Positions 1-13,291 of a stretch of DNA of 64,000 nt are shown here, in pieces. The stretch spans positions 4,278,001 through 4,342,000 of the forward strand of contig NZ_CP060034.1 of assembly GCF_023208195.1 (NCBI RefSeq). The letters run 5' to 3'. The position numbers and the translations under genes are program-made. Under the pieces are notes generated by a model, which was not told the origin of the DNA, did no database searches, and saw only the letters and a program-made list of their open reading frames with translations. Origin of the DNA: Nocardioides sp. InS609-2 (GTDB lineage: Bacteria > Actinomycetota > Actinomycetes > Propionibacteriales > Nocardioidaceae). How positions within the stretch are numbered: position 1 is the first letter of the stretch; each line of letters begins with the position of its first letter.

Positions 1-10
1 CCGCGCGTCC

Positions 11-54
11 CGGCACCATCTGACAGGGTGGTGCCGTCCGGCACGCCGTGCCGG
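11..54. other. Two GC-rich inverted repeats before tyrS
   Basis: Two small hairpins lie just before tyrS. CGGCACCA (11-18) pairs with TGGTGCCG (29-36), and CCGGCAC (38-44) pairs with GTGCCGG (48-54). They could end an upstream transcript or form the tyrS leader. No T-run follows, so the role is open. Confidence 0.3.
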
Positions 55-74
55 CCACACCGAGAGGATCCACC

Positions 75-1343
75 GTGTCGAGCCCGAACATCCTGGACGA
101 CTTCGAATGGCGCGGGCTCATCGCGCATTCGACCGACCTCGACGCGCTGCGTGCTGCGCTGGGCGAGACCAACGTCCGGTTCTATGTCGGTTTCGACCCG
201 ACGGCGCCGAGCCTCCACATGGGCAACCTGCTCCAGATCGTCACGGCCAGACGGTTGCAGGACGCCGGCCACACGCCGTACCTGCTCGTGGGCGGCGCCA
301 CCGGCATGATCGGTGACCCGAAAGACTCCGGCGAGCGCGTCCTCAACTCCCTCGACACGGTCAAGGGATGGGTCGAGAAGGTGCATGACCAGATCGCGCC
401 GTTCCTCTCGTTCGAGGGCCGCAACGCCGCCACCATGGTCAACAACTACGACTGGACCGCGTCGATGTCGGTCATCGACTTCCTGCGGGACGTCGGGAAG
501 CACTTCCCGGTCAATCGGATGCTGGGTCGCGACACCGTCAAGCGTCGTCTCGAGTCGGGCATCAGCTACACCGAGTTCTCCTACGTCCTGCTGCAGTCGA
601 TGGACTACCTCACCCTTCACCGCGACCACGGCATCACGCTCCAGTTCGGTGGGTCCGACCAGTGGGGCAACATCACCGGGGGAGCGGAGCTGATCCGGCG
701 CGCGACGGGTGAGCACGTGCACGCGTTCGCGACGCCGCTCGTGACGCGCGCCGACGGCACCAAGTACGGCAAGACCGAGGCGGGCGCGCTCTGGCTCGAC
801 GCGGAGATGATGGCGCCGTACGCCTTCCACCAGTTCTGGCTCAACGTCGAGGACGAGAAGGTGGTCGAGATGCTTAGGCTCTTCACGTTCCTCTCCCACG
901 ACGAGATCGACGACCTGGCGGCGCAGACCGCCGAGAAGCCGTTCCTGCGGAAGGCCCAGAAGCGGCTGGCCGACGAGGTCACGACCTTCGTCCACGGCGC
1001 GGCCGAGACCACAGCGGCCAAGGACGCCGCCGGAGCCCTGTTCGGCGGCGGCGAGCTGCACTCCCTCAGTACGACGACGCTCGGTGCCGCCCTGCGCGAG
1101 GCGGGCTCGGCCGCGGTCGACCGTGCTGGGGGACTCCCGTCGATCGTCGACCTGCTTGTCACGACCGGGCTGGCCGCCAGCAAGGGAGAAGCGCGACGCA
1201 CAATCGGTGAGGGCGGCGCCTACCTCAACAACGTGCGCGTCGAGGATCCTGACACGGTACCCAGCGAGGACGACCTGATCGGCGGCACTTGGCTCGTGCT
1301 GCGGCGCGGCAAGAAGAAGCTTGCCGGGGTCGAGGTCCGCTGA
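75..1343 (+). CDS. tyrS: Tyrosyl-tRNA synthetase
   Basis: Cytoplasmic class I aminoacyl-tRNA synthetase that charges tRNA-Tyr with tyrosine. The 422-residue protein has the HIGH-type signature as HMGN near residues 48-51 and the KMSKS-type loop as KYGKT near 229-233. A C-terminal S4 RNA-binding domain (about 345-410) has the usual motif around LLVTTGLAASKGEARR. Length is normal for bacterial TyrS. I chose the GTG at 75 because GAGAGG lies just upstream and family members begin near this residue; an ATG at 48 would add nine unlikely residues. The gene stands alone upstream of the rRNA operon. Confidence 0.96.
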   Translation: MSSPNILDDFEWRGLIAHSTDLDALRAALGETNVRFYVGFDPTAPSLHMGNLLQIVTARRLQDAGHTPYLLVGGATGMIGDPKDSGERVLNSLDTVKGWVEKVHDQIAPFLSFEGRNAATMVNNYDWTASMSVIDFLRDVGKHFPVNRMLGRDTVKRRLESGISYTEFSYVLLQSMDYLTLHRDHGITLQFGGSDQWGNITGGAELIRRATGEHVHAFATPLVTRADGTKYGKTEAGALWLDAEMMAPYAFHQFWLNVEDEKVVEMLRLFTFLSHDEIDDLAAQTAEKPFLRKAQKRLADEVTTFVHGAAETTAAKDAAGALFGGGELHSLSTTTLGAALREAGSAAVDRAGGLPSIVDLLVTTGLAASKGEARRTIGEGGAYLNNVRVEDPDTVPSEDDLIGGTWLVLRRGKKKLAGVEVR

Positions 1344-1876
1344 GTTCGCTCGCGAGTCGGTGTCCGACGCGCGCGGGACGATGCCCGATCGGCCTCTGAC
1401 CTGCGCAAACGCACATGTGGTCGCCGTCACGTTCGTTGGATTTGCACGTGTCCGAGCCTTCACCTAATGTTCTCCGAGTCGCCAGGGAGCGGCGGGGAGC
1501 AAGATCGAGAGATCGGGTTCCCGGCCCCGGGTAGACCAACCCACCACCACACCTCAACCGAGGTCGATGAGTGTGCGCTTCGGCGGCCTCGTCAAAACTC
1601 GGGGCCAATGTGGTGCGCCAGCTTGCTGGCAGGGAAGGCCGGAATGCCCGCCGATTTGCATCGGCGCAATACCAGCCGCTAAGTTTTAACCAGCAGCACC
1701 GCAGCTTGACCCTCACAAGGGCGATGGCACGGATAGCGTCTGATTCTTGAGAACTCAACAGTGTGTCATAGTCGACGAATTAGTTTGTTATGCCCTTCGG
1801 TTTTTTTGTTGGGTTTTGTTTTTTTCGGCAATGATTCTGGCGATAATGCTGGGGTTTGTTTGTCGGGAGCAAGTTT
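1344..1876 (+). other. rRNA operon leader region
   Basis: This 533-nt stretch holds no convincing gene. It carries the main rrn promoter at 1442-1470. A leader element at about 1745-1765 (TTGAGAACTCAACAGTGTG) resembles the conserved actinobacterial rrn leader and antitermination region. A T-rich tract follows (about 1800-1835) and runs into the 16S rRNA. A TTGACC at 1706-1711 might mark a second promoter, but no -10 lies at proper spacing. Confidence 0.7.
1442..1470 (+). promoter_or_regulatory. rRNA operon promoter
   Basis: TTGCAC at 1442-1447 and TAATGT at 1465-1470 are separated by exactly 17 bp. This is the best sigma-70-type promoter in the region upstream of the 16S gene. Transcription would start near 1477, giving a leader of about 400 nt. 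Confidence 0.65.
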
Positions 1877-7080
<5,204 letters not shown>

Positions 7081-7138
7081 CCGTACAAAACCACTCAAAC
7101 ACGAGTGACCACGTACATACCGCGCACCCAAGATGAAC

Positions 7139-7163
7139 CGCGTCCACTAATCAGATCCCAAAC
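7139..7163 (+). other. 23S processing stem, 3' arm
   Basis: Complement of the 5' arm at 3779-3803. It lies in the 23S-5S spacer (7081-7262), which has no gene and is unusually A/C rich. Confidence 0.7.
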
Positions 7164-7262
7164 CACAAAACCACACCCCAACAACCACGGGGTGAACCAC
7201 GGTTACACAAGTTTGGAACACCACAACACAACAAAACACCTGTGTGTCTGTGTTCCGCCAGA

Positions 7263-7381
7263 GTTACGGCGGCCATAGCGAAAGGGAAACACCCGGTCCC
7301 ATACCGAACCCGGAAGTTAAGCCTTTCAGCGCCGATGGTACTGCAACCGAGAGGCTGTGGGAGAGTAGGACGCCGCCGGAC
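7263..7381 (+). rRNA. rrf: 5S ribosomal RNA
   Basis: A 119-nt 5S rRNA. The ends GTTACGGCGGCC and GGACGCCGCCGGAC pair to form helix I, and the conserved internal block CCGAACCCGGAAGTTAAG is present at about 7305. It is the last gene of the rrn operon and is followed 9 nt later by a strong terminator hairpin. Confidence 0.95.
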
Positions 7382-7390
7382 ATACACTCC

Positions 7391-7421
7391 GTAGAGGCCA
7401 CCCGGATAGGGTGGCCTCTAC
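7391..7421 (+). terminator. rRNA operon terminator
   Basis: Perfect 13-bp stem GTAGAGGCCACCC (7391-7403) / GGGTGGCCTCTAC (7409-7421) with a 5-nt loop (GGATA), placed directly after the 5S gene. The downstream tract is only weakly T-rich. Confidence 0.85.
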
Positions 7422-7477
7422 GCCATTTGGGCCCCCCGTGTGCAGTCGCAGTGAGCAGTCCCCTGAAAGGTGAAGTC

Positions 7478-8419
7478 GTGGCCGAGGAACGTCGCAGTCA
7501 GCGCCCCAGTCGCCCCGGAAGTGGTGGGCGTCCCGGAAGCTCGAACGGTCGAGGCAAGCCTGAGCGCGGTGGTGCCCCCGGGCGTCCCGAGCGCGGTGGT
7601 CAACCGGACCGTGCGGGAGGTGGCCGTTCCGAACGTCCCACGGGCCAGCGGGGTGGTGGCCAGCGCAGCGGCGACTTCAACCGCCGCGACGATCGCCGTG
7701 GACCGCGCGAGGAGCGTGAGCCCCGCAGCGTCGACCAGGCGAAGTACGACGGCCCGGACCTGCCCGAGGAGATCACCGGGAAGGAGCTCGACGCTTCGGT
7801 CATCGCCCAGCTGAAGGGGCTGCCCGAGAAGCTCGCTGCCCGCGTCGCTCGTCACCTGGCAGCCGCCGGCATGTTGATCGACGACGACCCCGAGGCTGCT
7901 TACCAGCACGCCCTGGCCGCGCGCGCCCGGGCCTCGCGGCTCGCGGTGGTGCGAGAGGCCGTTGGTGAGTCGGCGTACGCCGCAGGCCACTACGCGGAGG
8001 CGTTGTCCGAGCTGCGCGCAGCGAAGCGCATGAACGGCGCCACCGCCTACCTGCCGATCATGGCCGACTGTCACCGTGCGCTCGGTCATCCCGGGCAGGC
8101 CATCAAGCTGGCCAAGAGCCCGTCGGTGCCGAACTTCACCGCCGAGGCCAAGGCCGAGATGACGCTCGTCGAGGCAGGAGCTCGGCGTGACATGGGTCAG
8201 CTCGACGCAGCGCTGCGCACCCTCGAGCTCGCGCCACTGACGTCCAAGAGCCGCTCTTCGTGGGTGGTGCGCCTGCGCTATGCGTACGCCGACACCCTGG
8301 AGTCCGCAGGCCGCGAGAGCGACGCCCTGGCGTGGTTCCACCGCACCCACTCGATCGACAGCGACGAGATCACCGACGCGGCGCTGCGAGCCGAGCTGCT
8401 CGAGAAGCGGATGGGCTGA
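7478..8419 (+). CDS. TPR-like helical repeat protein with disordered RG-rich N-terminus
   Basis: A 313-residue protein of unknown biochemical role. The first ~85 residues are low-complexity and rich in Gly, Arg, Pro and Ser with RG/RGG-like runs, a composition often linked to RNA binding or disorder. The rest is alpha-helical with tetratricopeptide-like repeats (A/L/Y-rich 34-residue periodicity, for example around DPEAAYQHALAARAR, YAEALSELRAAKRM and GQLDAALRTLELAP). I chose the GTG at 7478, preceded by AAAGGTGA; upstream in-frame codons run into 5S rRNA. It follows the rrn terminator and is not in an evident operon. Function unassigned. Confidence 0.8.
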   Translation: MAEERRSQRPSRPGSGGRPGSSNGRGKPERGGAPGRPERGGQPDRAGGGRSERPTGQRGGGQRSGDFNRRDDRRGPREEREPRSVDQAKYDGPDLPEEITGKELDASVIAQLKGLPEKLAARVARHLAAAGMLIDDDPEAAYQHALAARARASRLAVVREAVGESAYAAGHYAEALSELRAAKRMNGATAYLPIMADCHRALGHPGQAIKLAKSPSVPNFTAEAKAEMTLVEAGARRDMGQLDAALRTLELAPLTSKSRSSWVVRLRYAYADTLESAGRESDALAWFHRTHSIDSDEITDAALRAELLEKRMG

Positions 8420-8512
8420 CCTGGCCGCCGGCAGGACACGCCGGCGCGAGCGTGGTCGTATCACTGGCGCTCTGCTGCCTCATGGGTCACAATGGGTTCA
8501 ACAACCACATAC

Positions 8513-8528
8513 GTGTCACCTGTAACAC
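8513..8528. promoter_or_regulatory. Inverted-repeat operator candidate
   Basis: GTGTCAC-CT-GTAACAC is a 16-bp imperfect palindrome (6 of 7 positions per arm) in the 170-nt gap before the DUF3145 gene. Its size suits a dimeric repressor, but the regulator is unknown. Confidence 0.4.
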
Positions 8529-8592
8529 CTGATTGCCATATCGAGACCGCTGGGGAAGGCGTACCTCGACGCCGGTGATCAAGGAGGTCATG

Positions 8593-9114
8593 GTGACCGC
8601 TGCAACTGCTGCATCCCGCACTGCCACCCGGGGCGTCATGTACGTCCACTCGGCGCCGTCGGCGCTGTGTCCCCACATCGAGTGGGCCGTGGGCGGTGTG
8701 CTTGGCGTTGCCGTGAGTCTCGACTGGACCCCACAGCCGGCCCAGCCCGGCACGTACCGTGCCGAGCTCTCCTGGGGCGGGTCCGTCGGCTCCGCTGCCG
8801 CCGTGGCGTCCGCGCTACGTGGCTGGAACCACCTGCGCTTCGAGATCACCGAGGAGCCCACGGCGGGCACCGAGGGCGCGCGCTTCTCCTTCACCCCCGA
8901 GCTCGGCGTCTTTCATGCTGTGACGGGTCTCCATGGCGACCTGATGATCCCCGAGGACCGGCTCAAGGCCGCCGTCGTCAAGGCTGCTCTCGGCGACACC
9001 ACGTTGCTCAACGAGATCGACAAGCTGCTCGGCAAGCCGTGGGACGACGAGCTCGAGACCTTCAGGCACGCCGGTGAAGGCGCGCCTGTCAGGTGGCTGC
9101 ACCAGGTGGTGTGA
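8593..9114 (+). CDS. DUF3145 family protein
   Basis: A 173-residue conserved actinobacterial protein. The N-terminal signature RGVMYVHSAPSALCPHIEW is typical of DUF3145, a family of unknown function often encoded beside the fab cluster, as here. AAGGAGG at 8581-8587 ends 2 nt before an ATG (8590) and 5 nt before a GTG (8593); the GTG is the better spaced start, so the true start is one of these two adjacent codons. The gene converges with accD, with a shared hairpin between them. There is no signal peptide or membrane segment. Confidence 0.88.
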   Translation: MTAATAASRTATRGVMYVHSAPSALCPHIEWAVGGVLGVAVSLDWTPQPAQPGTYRAELSWGGSVGSAAAVASALRGWNHLRFEITEEPTAGTEGARFSFTPELGVFHAVTGLHGDLMIPEDRLKAAVVKAALGDTTLLNEIDKLLGKPWDDELETFRHAGEGAPVRWLHQVV

Positions 9115-9138
9115 CCCCGGCGCCGGCGAGGAGCCGCG

Positions 9139-9169
9139 GTCGAGAAGACACCATGGGGGTGTTCTCGAC
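9139..9169. terminator. Bidirectional terminator between DUF3145 gene and accD
   Basis: GTCGAGAAGACACC (9139-9152) pairs with GGTGTTCTCGAC (9158-9169) with a 2-nt bulge. It lies between two convergent genes. Confidence 0.6.
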
Positions 9170-9181
9170 GAGCAGTTCGGA

Positions 9182-10615
9182 TCAGAGCGGGATGTTGCCG
9201 TGTGCCCCGCGTCGTACGCCAACGGTGTCCACGGCAGCAACGATCGCGTGCGCGATCGCCGACCGCGTGGCTGACGGCTCGACCACTTCGTCGACCACGC
9301 CGATCTCGACGGCCTTGTCGACGCCGCCGGCGATGCGCTCGTGCTCGGCGGCCAGCTCGGCCTCGACCTGCGGGCGGATCTCGGGGGAGACCTCGGCGAG
9401 CTTGCGTCGGTGCAGGATCCGGATCGCGGCAACGGCGCCCATGACGGCAACCTCGGCGCCCGGCCAGGCAAACACGCGGGTGGCGCCCAGTGAGCGGGCG
9501 TTCATGGCGATGTAGGCGCCGCCGTAGGTTTTGCGGGTTACCAGGGTGACCCGGGGCACGACGCACTCGCCGAAGGCGTGCAGCAGCTTCGCGCCGCGGC
9601 GTACGACGCCGTCCCACTCCTGACCGACACCCGGGAGGTAGCCGGGCACGTCGACCACGACGATGAGCGGCACGCCGAACGCGTCGCACATGCGCACGAA
9701 GCGCGAGGCCTTCTCGGCCGACAAAGAGTCGAGGCAACCGCCGAGGCGCAGCGGGTTGTTGGCGACGACACCGACGGTGCGGCCACCGAAACGACCCAGC
9801 GTCGTGACGATGTTGGGGGCCCAGCGGGTGTGCAGCTCCTGGGCGGTGCCTTCGTCGAGAATCGACTCGACGAGCGGATGCACGTCGTAGGCGCGCTTCT
9901 TCGACTCCGGCAGCAGTGCCGCGAGGTCGCGGTCCTCGACAGTCTCGGCGACGAGGCTGCCCTGCGAGCCGAGCAGGGTGGCGACGGTGCGGGCGCGCTC
10001 GAGCGCCTCCTGCTCCGACTCCGTGAGGATGTGTACGACGCCCGAGCGGCGCCCGTGCGGCTCGGGGCCGCCCAATCGCAGCATGTCGACGTCCTCGCCC
10101 GTGACCGAGCGGACGACGTCGGGGCCGGTGACGAAGATGCGACCCTCGGGGCCGAGGATGACCACGTCGGTGAGGGCGGGGCCGTAGGCGGCGCCACCGG
10201 CGGCCGGGCCGAGCACGACGGAGACCTGCGGGATGACGCCTGATGCCTGTGTCATCACGTGGAAGATGCGACCGACCGCGTGCAGCGAAAGCACGCCCTC
10301 GGCCAGCCGCGCGCCACCTGAGTGCCAGAGCCCGATGATCGGGATGCCGTCGGTGATCGCGCGATGATAGGCGTCGACGACGACGCGGCAACCCACGTCA
10401 CCCATCGCCCCACCCATGACGGTGGCGTCGGAGCAGAAGGCGACCGCAGAGGTGCCGTTGACGCGACCGACCGCGGCAAGCATCCCGGAGTCGTCGTCGG
10501 GCGTGATCAGCTCGAGCGTGCCCTCGTCGAAGAGGGCGGTAAGCCGGCGCACCGGGTTGCGGGGGTCTTCCTCGCGGGGCGGCTTGGCCGGCTTCGCGGC
10601 GGCGGTGGTGGTCAT
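9182..10615 (-). CDS. accD: Acyl-CoA carboxylase beta (carboxyltransferase) subunit, AccD6-like
   Basis: A 477-residue biotin-dependent carboxyltransferase subunit that moves CO2 from biotin on the alpha subunit to acetyl- or propionyl-CoA, supplying malonyl-CoA. N- and C-terminal crotonase-fold halves are visible; glycine-rich oxyanion-hole segments appear around GIPIIGLWHSGGARL and GPAAGGAAYGPAL and, in the second half, near VPGYLPGVGQEWDGVVRRGAKLL. The ATG at 10615 was chosen because residues from there match the family N-terminus. It is last in a leftward fab operon, the same position as accD6 in Mycobacterium. No alpha subunit lies nearby, so it must partner with one encoded elsewhere. 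Confidence 0.92.
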   Translation of the reverse strand: MTTTAAAKPAKPPREEDPRNPVRRLTALFDEGTLELITPDDDSGMLAAVGRVNGTSAVAFCSDATVMGGAMGDVGCRVVVDAYHRAITDGIPIIGLWHSGGARLAEGVLSLHAVGRIFHVMTQASGVIPQVSVVLGPAAGGAAYGPALTDVVILGPEGRIFVTGPDVVRSVTGEDVDMLRLGGPEPHGRRSGVVHILTESEQEALERARTVATLLGSQGSLVAETVEDRDLAALLPESKKRAYDVHPLVESILDEGTAQELHTRWAPNIVTTLGRFGGRTVGVVANNPLRLGGCLDSLSAEKASRFVRMCDAFGVPLIVVVDVPGYLPGVGQEWDGVVRRGAKLLHAFGECVVPRVTLVTRKTYGGAYIAMNARSLGATRVFAWPGAEVAVMGAVAAIRILHRRKLAEVSPEIRPQVEAELAAEHERIAGGVDKAVEIGVVDEVVEPSATRSAIAHAIVAAVDTVGVRRGAHGNIPL

Positions 10616-10694
10616 CAGGGTCCTTCCGGGGTCCCCGCGACTGGTTCGCGGAGGATCAGAGCGGGGGAGCGAAGAGCTTCGTGGGGTGGGTGGC

Positions 10695-11933
10695 TCAGGC
10701 CGAACCGAACACGACGGCGACGTTGGCGCCACCGAAGCCGAAGGAGTTGTTGATCGCGACGGCGTCACCGCTGCGCAGCTCACGCTTCTCGGTCGGGATG
10801 TCAAGGTCGACCCTGGCGTCCTTGTCGTCGAGGTTGATCGTCGGCGGCGAGACCCGGTCGCGGAGTGCCAGCACGGTGGCCACGGCCTCCAGGGCGCCGG
10901 CACCACCGAGCAGGTGACCGGTCATCGACTTGGTGCTCGTCACGACCACGTCGCCCGCGGAGTCACCGAGGACCGAGTGGATCATCAAGCCCTCGGCGAT
11001 GTCGCCCTGAGGGGTCGACGTGGCGTGGGCGTTGATGTGGATGACGTCGGACGGCGCGATGTCGGCGTCCTTGATGGCACCGGCCATCGCCCGTGCGCCG
11101 CCCTGGCCGCTCGGGTCGGGTTGCGCGATGTCGTGGCCGTCGTTGGTCACCGCCGCACCGAGCACCACGGCGTAGATGTGGGCGCCACGGGCCAACGCGT
11201 GCTCCTCGGACTCGAGCACCAGCACGCCTGCACCCTCGCCCAGCACGAAGCCGTCGCGGGCGACGTCCCACGGGCGCGACACGGTGGTCGGGTCGCCTGC
11301 GTTCTTGGACAGGGCCATCATCTGGGCGAACGCCGCCATCGGCAGCGCGTGGATCGCTGCCTCGGTGCCGCCGCAGAGCACGACGTCGGCGCGGCCGAGC
11401 CGGATCTGGTCGAGACCGAGCGCGACCGCCTCGTTGCCGGAGGCACAGGCGGACACGGGGGTGTTCACCCCGGCGCGCGCCCCGAGGTACAGACCGACGT
11501 TGGCGGCCGGGGCGTTCGGCATGAGCATGGGTACGGCGAGGGGGGAGACCCGCCGGAAGCCCTTCTCCTTGAGCGTGTCGTAGTTGGCGAGCAGGGTGTG
11601 CACGCCGCCGATGCCCGACGCCAGTGCGACGCCCAGCCGCTCCGCCTCCACACCCCCGCCGTCGAGGCCGGAGTCGGCCCAGGCCTCCATCGCAGCGACC
11701 AGGGCCAGCTGCGACGATCGGTCGAGCCGCCGGGCCTTGACCCGGTCGAGCACGCCGGCCGGGTCGACCTTGGCGGTCCCGGCGATCTTCACCGGGAAGT
11801 CGTCGCCCCAGTCCTCTTCGATCCGGCGGACGCCGGACTCGCCCTTGAGCAGGGCCTCCCAGGTGCTGGCGACGTCTCCGCCGACGGGGTTGGTGGTGCC
11901 GAGTCCGGTCACGACCACACGGGTGCTGCTCAT
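10695..11933 (-). CDS. fabF: 3-oxoacyl-[ACP] synthase II
   Basis: A 412-residue KAS II that condenses malonyl-ACP with acyl-ACP in chain elongation. The thiolase fold has the nucleophile Cys in SACASG (about residue 162) and catalytic His residues in INAHATSTPQGD (about 302) and KSMTGHLLGG (about 338). The C-terminal NNSFGFGGAN motif is intact. It lies between acpP (49 nt upstream) and accD (79 nt downstream) on the same strand, in a Streptomyces-like fabD-fabH-acpP-fabF order. Cytosolic, type II FAS. Confidence 0.96.
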   Translation of the reverse strand: MSSTRVVVTGLGTTNPVGGDVASTWEALLKGESGVRRIEEDWGDDFPVKIAGTAKVDPAGVLDRVKARRLDRSSQLALVAAMEAWADSGLDGGGVEAERLGVALASGIGGVHTLLANYDTLKEKGFRRVSPLAVPMLMPNAPAANVGLYLGARAGVNTPVSACASGNEAVALGLDQIRLGRADVVLCGGTEAAIHALPMAAFAQMMALSKNAGDPTTVSRPWDVARDGFVLGEGAGVLVLESEEHALARGAHIYAVVLGAAVTNDGHDIAQPDPSGQGGARAMAGAIKDADIAPSDVIHINAHATSTPQGDIAEGLMIHSVLGDSAGDVVVTSTKSMTGHLLGGAGALEAVATVLALRDRVSPPTINLDDKDARVDLDIPTEKRELRSGDAVAINNSFGFGGANVAVVFGSA

Positions 11934-11982
11934 GGGCGACTACTTCCTGTGCGAGGGATGTGCTGGGGCGACGTCAGGGCGC

Positions 11983-12228
11983 TCAGCCCTGGGCGCGCTC
12001 GATGAACGCGACGGCGTCGCCGACGGTCTTGAGGTTCTTGACCTCGTCGTCGGGGATCGCTACGCCGAACTTCTCCTCGGCTGCCACGACCACCTCGACC
12101 ATCGACAGCGAGTCGACGTCGAGGTCGTCGACGAACGACTTGTCGAGCTGGACATCCTCGGCGGGGATGCCGGCGACCTCGTTGACGATGTCGGCGAGGT
12201 CGGTGCGGATCTCTTCGGTGGTGGCCAT
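11983..12228 (-). CDS. acpP: Acyl carrier protein
   Basis: An 81-residue acidic helical carrier that holds growing acyl chains on a 4'-phosphopantetheine arm. The attachment site is Ser40 in DVDSLSMVEVV. Longer in-frame extensions exist upstream, but the ATG at 12228 gives the canonical ACP length and start (MATTEEIRTDL). It sits between fabH and fabF and is the shared substrate carrier for all enzymes of this operon. Confidence 0.97.
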   Translation of the reverse strand: MATTEEIRTDLADIVNEVAGIPAEDVQLDKSFVDDLDVDSLSMVEVVVAAEEKFGVAIPDDEVKNLKTVGDAVAFIERAQG

Positions 12229-12277
12229 CTGGGTTCCTTTTCTAGTGGTGGATCTGGTGGTGGAGCTGGTTGAACGG

Positions 12278-13291
12278 TCAGGGGACGACGACGACCTGGG
12301 CGGCGTAGGAGAGTCCGGCGCCGAAGGCGATGAGCAGGGCGGTGTCGCCGGACTTGGCGTCACCGTCGGCGATCATCCGATCGAGGGCGAGCGGCACCGA
12401 CGCGGCCGAGGTGTTGCCCTGGTCGGCGACGTCGCGGGCGATGCGCACCCGCGCGGGCAGCTTCATCGAGCGCGCCATCGCGTCGATGATGCGCATGTTG
12501 GCCTGGTGGGGCACGAAGACGTCGAGCTCGTCGAGGGTGATGCCGGCCTTGTCGAGCGCCTGCTGGCCGATCTTAGCCATCGCGAACGACGCCCAGCGGA
12601 AGACCGGGTTGCCCTGCATCATCAGGTGCGGCATCACGCCGCTGCCGGGCACCTCGGGTGTGCCGACGACGTCGCGCCAGTCTTCACGCTGGCGGATCAG
12701 GTCGAACTGCTCGCCGTCGGAGCCCCACACGACCGGGCCGATGCCCGGGGTGTCGCTGGGTCCGACGACTGCCGCACCCGCACCGTCGGCGAAGATGAAG
12801 GCGGTGCCGCGGTCGGTGAGGTCGAGGATGTCGGTGAGCCGCTCGACGCCGATGACCAGCACGTGGCGGGCGCTCCCGGCGCGGACGAAGTCGGAGGCCA
12901 GGGAGATGCCGTGGCAGAAGCCCGAGCACGCCGCCGAGATGTCGAAGGCCGCGGCCTGCTCGGTGCCGAGCTCGTGGGCGATCGCGGTTGCGACGGCCGG
13001 GGTCTGGAGCATGTGGCTGACGGTCGCGACGACTACGCAGTCGATCTGACGGGCGTCGAGGCCCGCCCGCTCGAGAGCGATCCGGGATGCCTCGACCGAC
13101 ATCATCTGCACGGTCTCCTCAGGACCCGCCCAGCGACGGGTCTTGATGCCCGAGCGCTGCTGGATCCACTCGTCGCTGGAGTCGATCGCCTCGACGACCT
13201 CGGAGTTGGGTACGACGCGGACGGGCCGGTAGGCGCCGACGCCGAGGATCGCCGCGTGGGCTGCCCCGGTCGGGGTGGTGAGGACGGCCAT
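12278..13291 (-). CDS. fabH: 3-oxoacyl-[ACP] synthase III
   Basis: A 337-residue KAS III that starts fatty-acid synthesis by condensing an acyl-CoA primer with malonyl-ACP. The Cys-His-Asn triad is visible: Cys in SAACSGF (about 121), His in VPHQANMRI (about 261) and Asn in GNTSAASVP (about 292). The ATG shares one base with the fabD stop (TGATG), so the two are probably translationally coupled. In actinomycetes FabH often sets branched-chain primer choice; the specificity here cannot be read from sequence. Confidence 0.96.
   Translation of the reverse strand: MAVLTTPTGAAHAAILGVGAYRPVRVVPNSEVVEAIDSSDEWIQQRSGIKTRRWAGPEETVQMMSVEASRIALERAGLDARQIDCVVVATVSHMLQTPAVATAIAHELGTEQAAAFDISAACSGFCHGISLASDFVRAGSARHVLVIGVERLTDILDLTDRGTAFIFADGAGAAVVGPSDTPGIGPVVWGSDGEQFDLIRQREDWRDVVGTPEVPGSGVMPHLMMQGNPVFRWASFAMAKIGQQALDKAGITLDELDVFVPHQANMRIIDAMARSMKLPARVRIARDVADQGNTSAASVPLALDRMIADGDAKSGDTALLIAFGAGLSYAAQVVVVP

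Noticed and set aside
1706..1739. Second rrn promoter (TTGACC with TAGCGT)
   Set aside because: The spacing is 22 bp, too long for a sigma-70 promoter; the 1442-1470 pair is better.
8913..10391. Arg/His-rich long frames opposite or shifted to accD and other high-GC genes
   Set aside because: Shadows caused by G/C third positions; the real frames carry conserved motifs.
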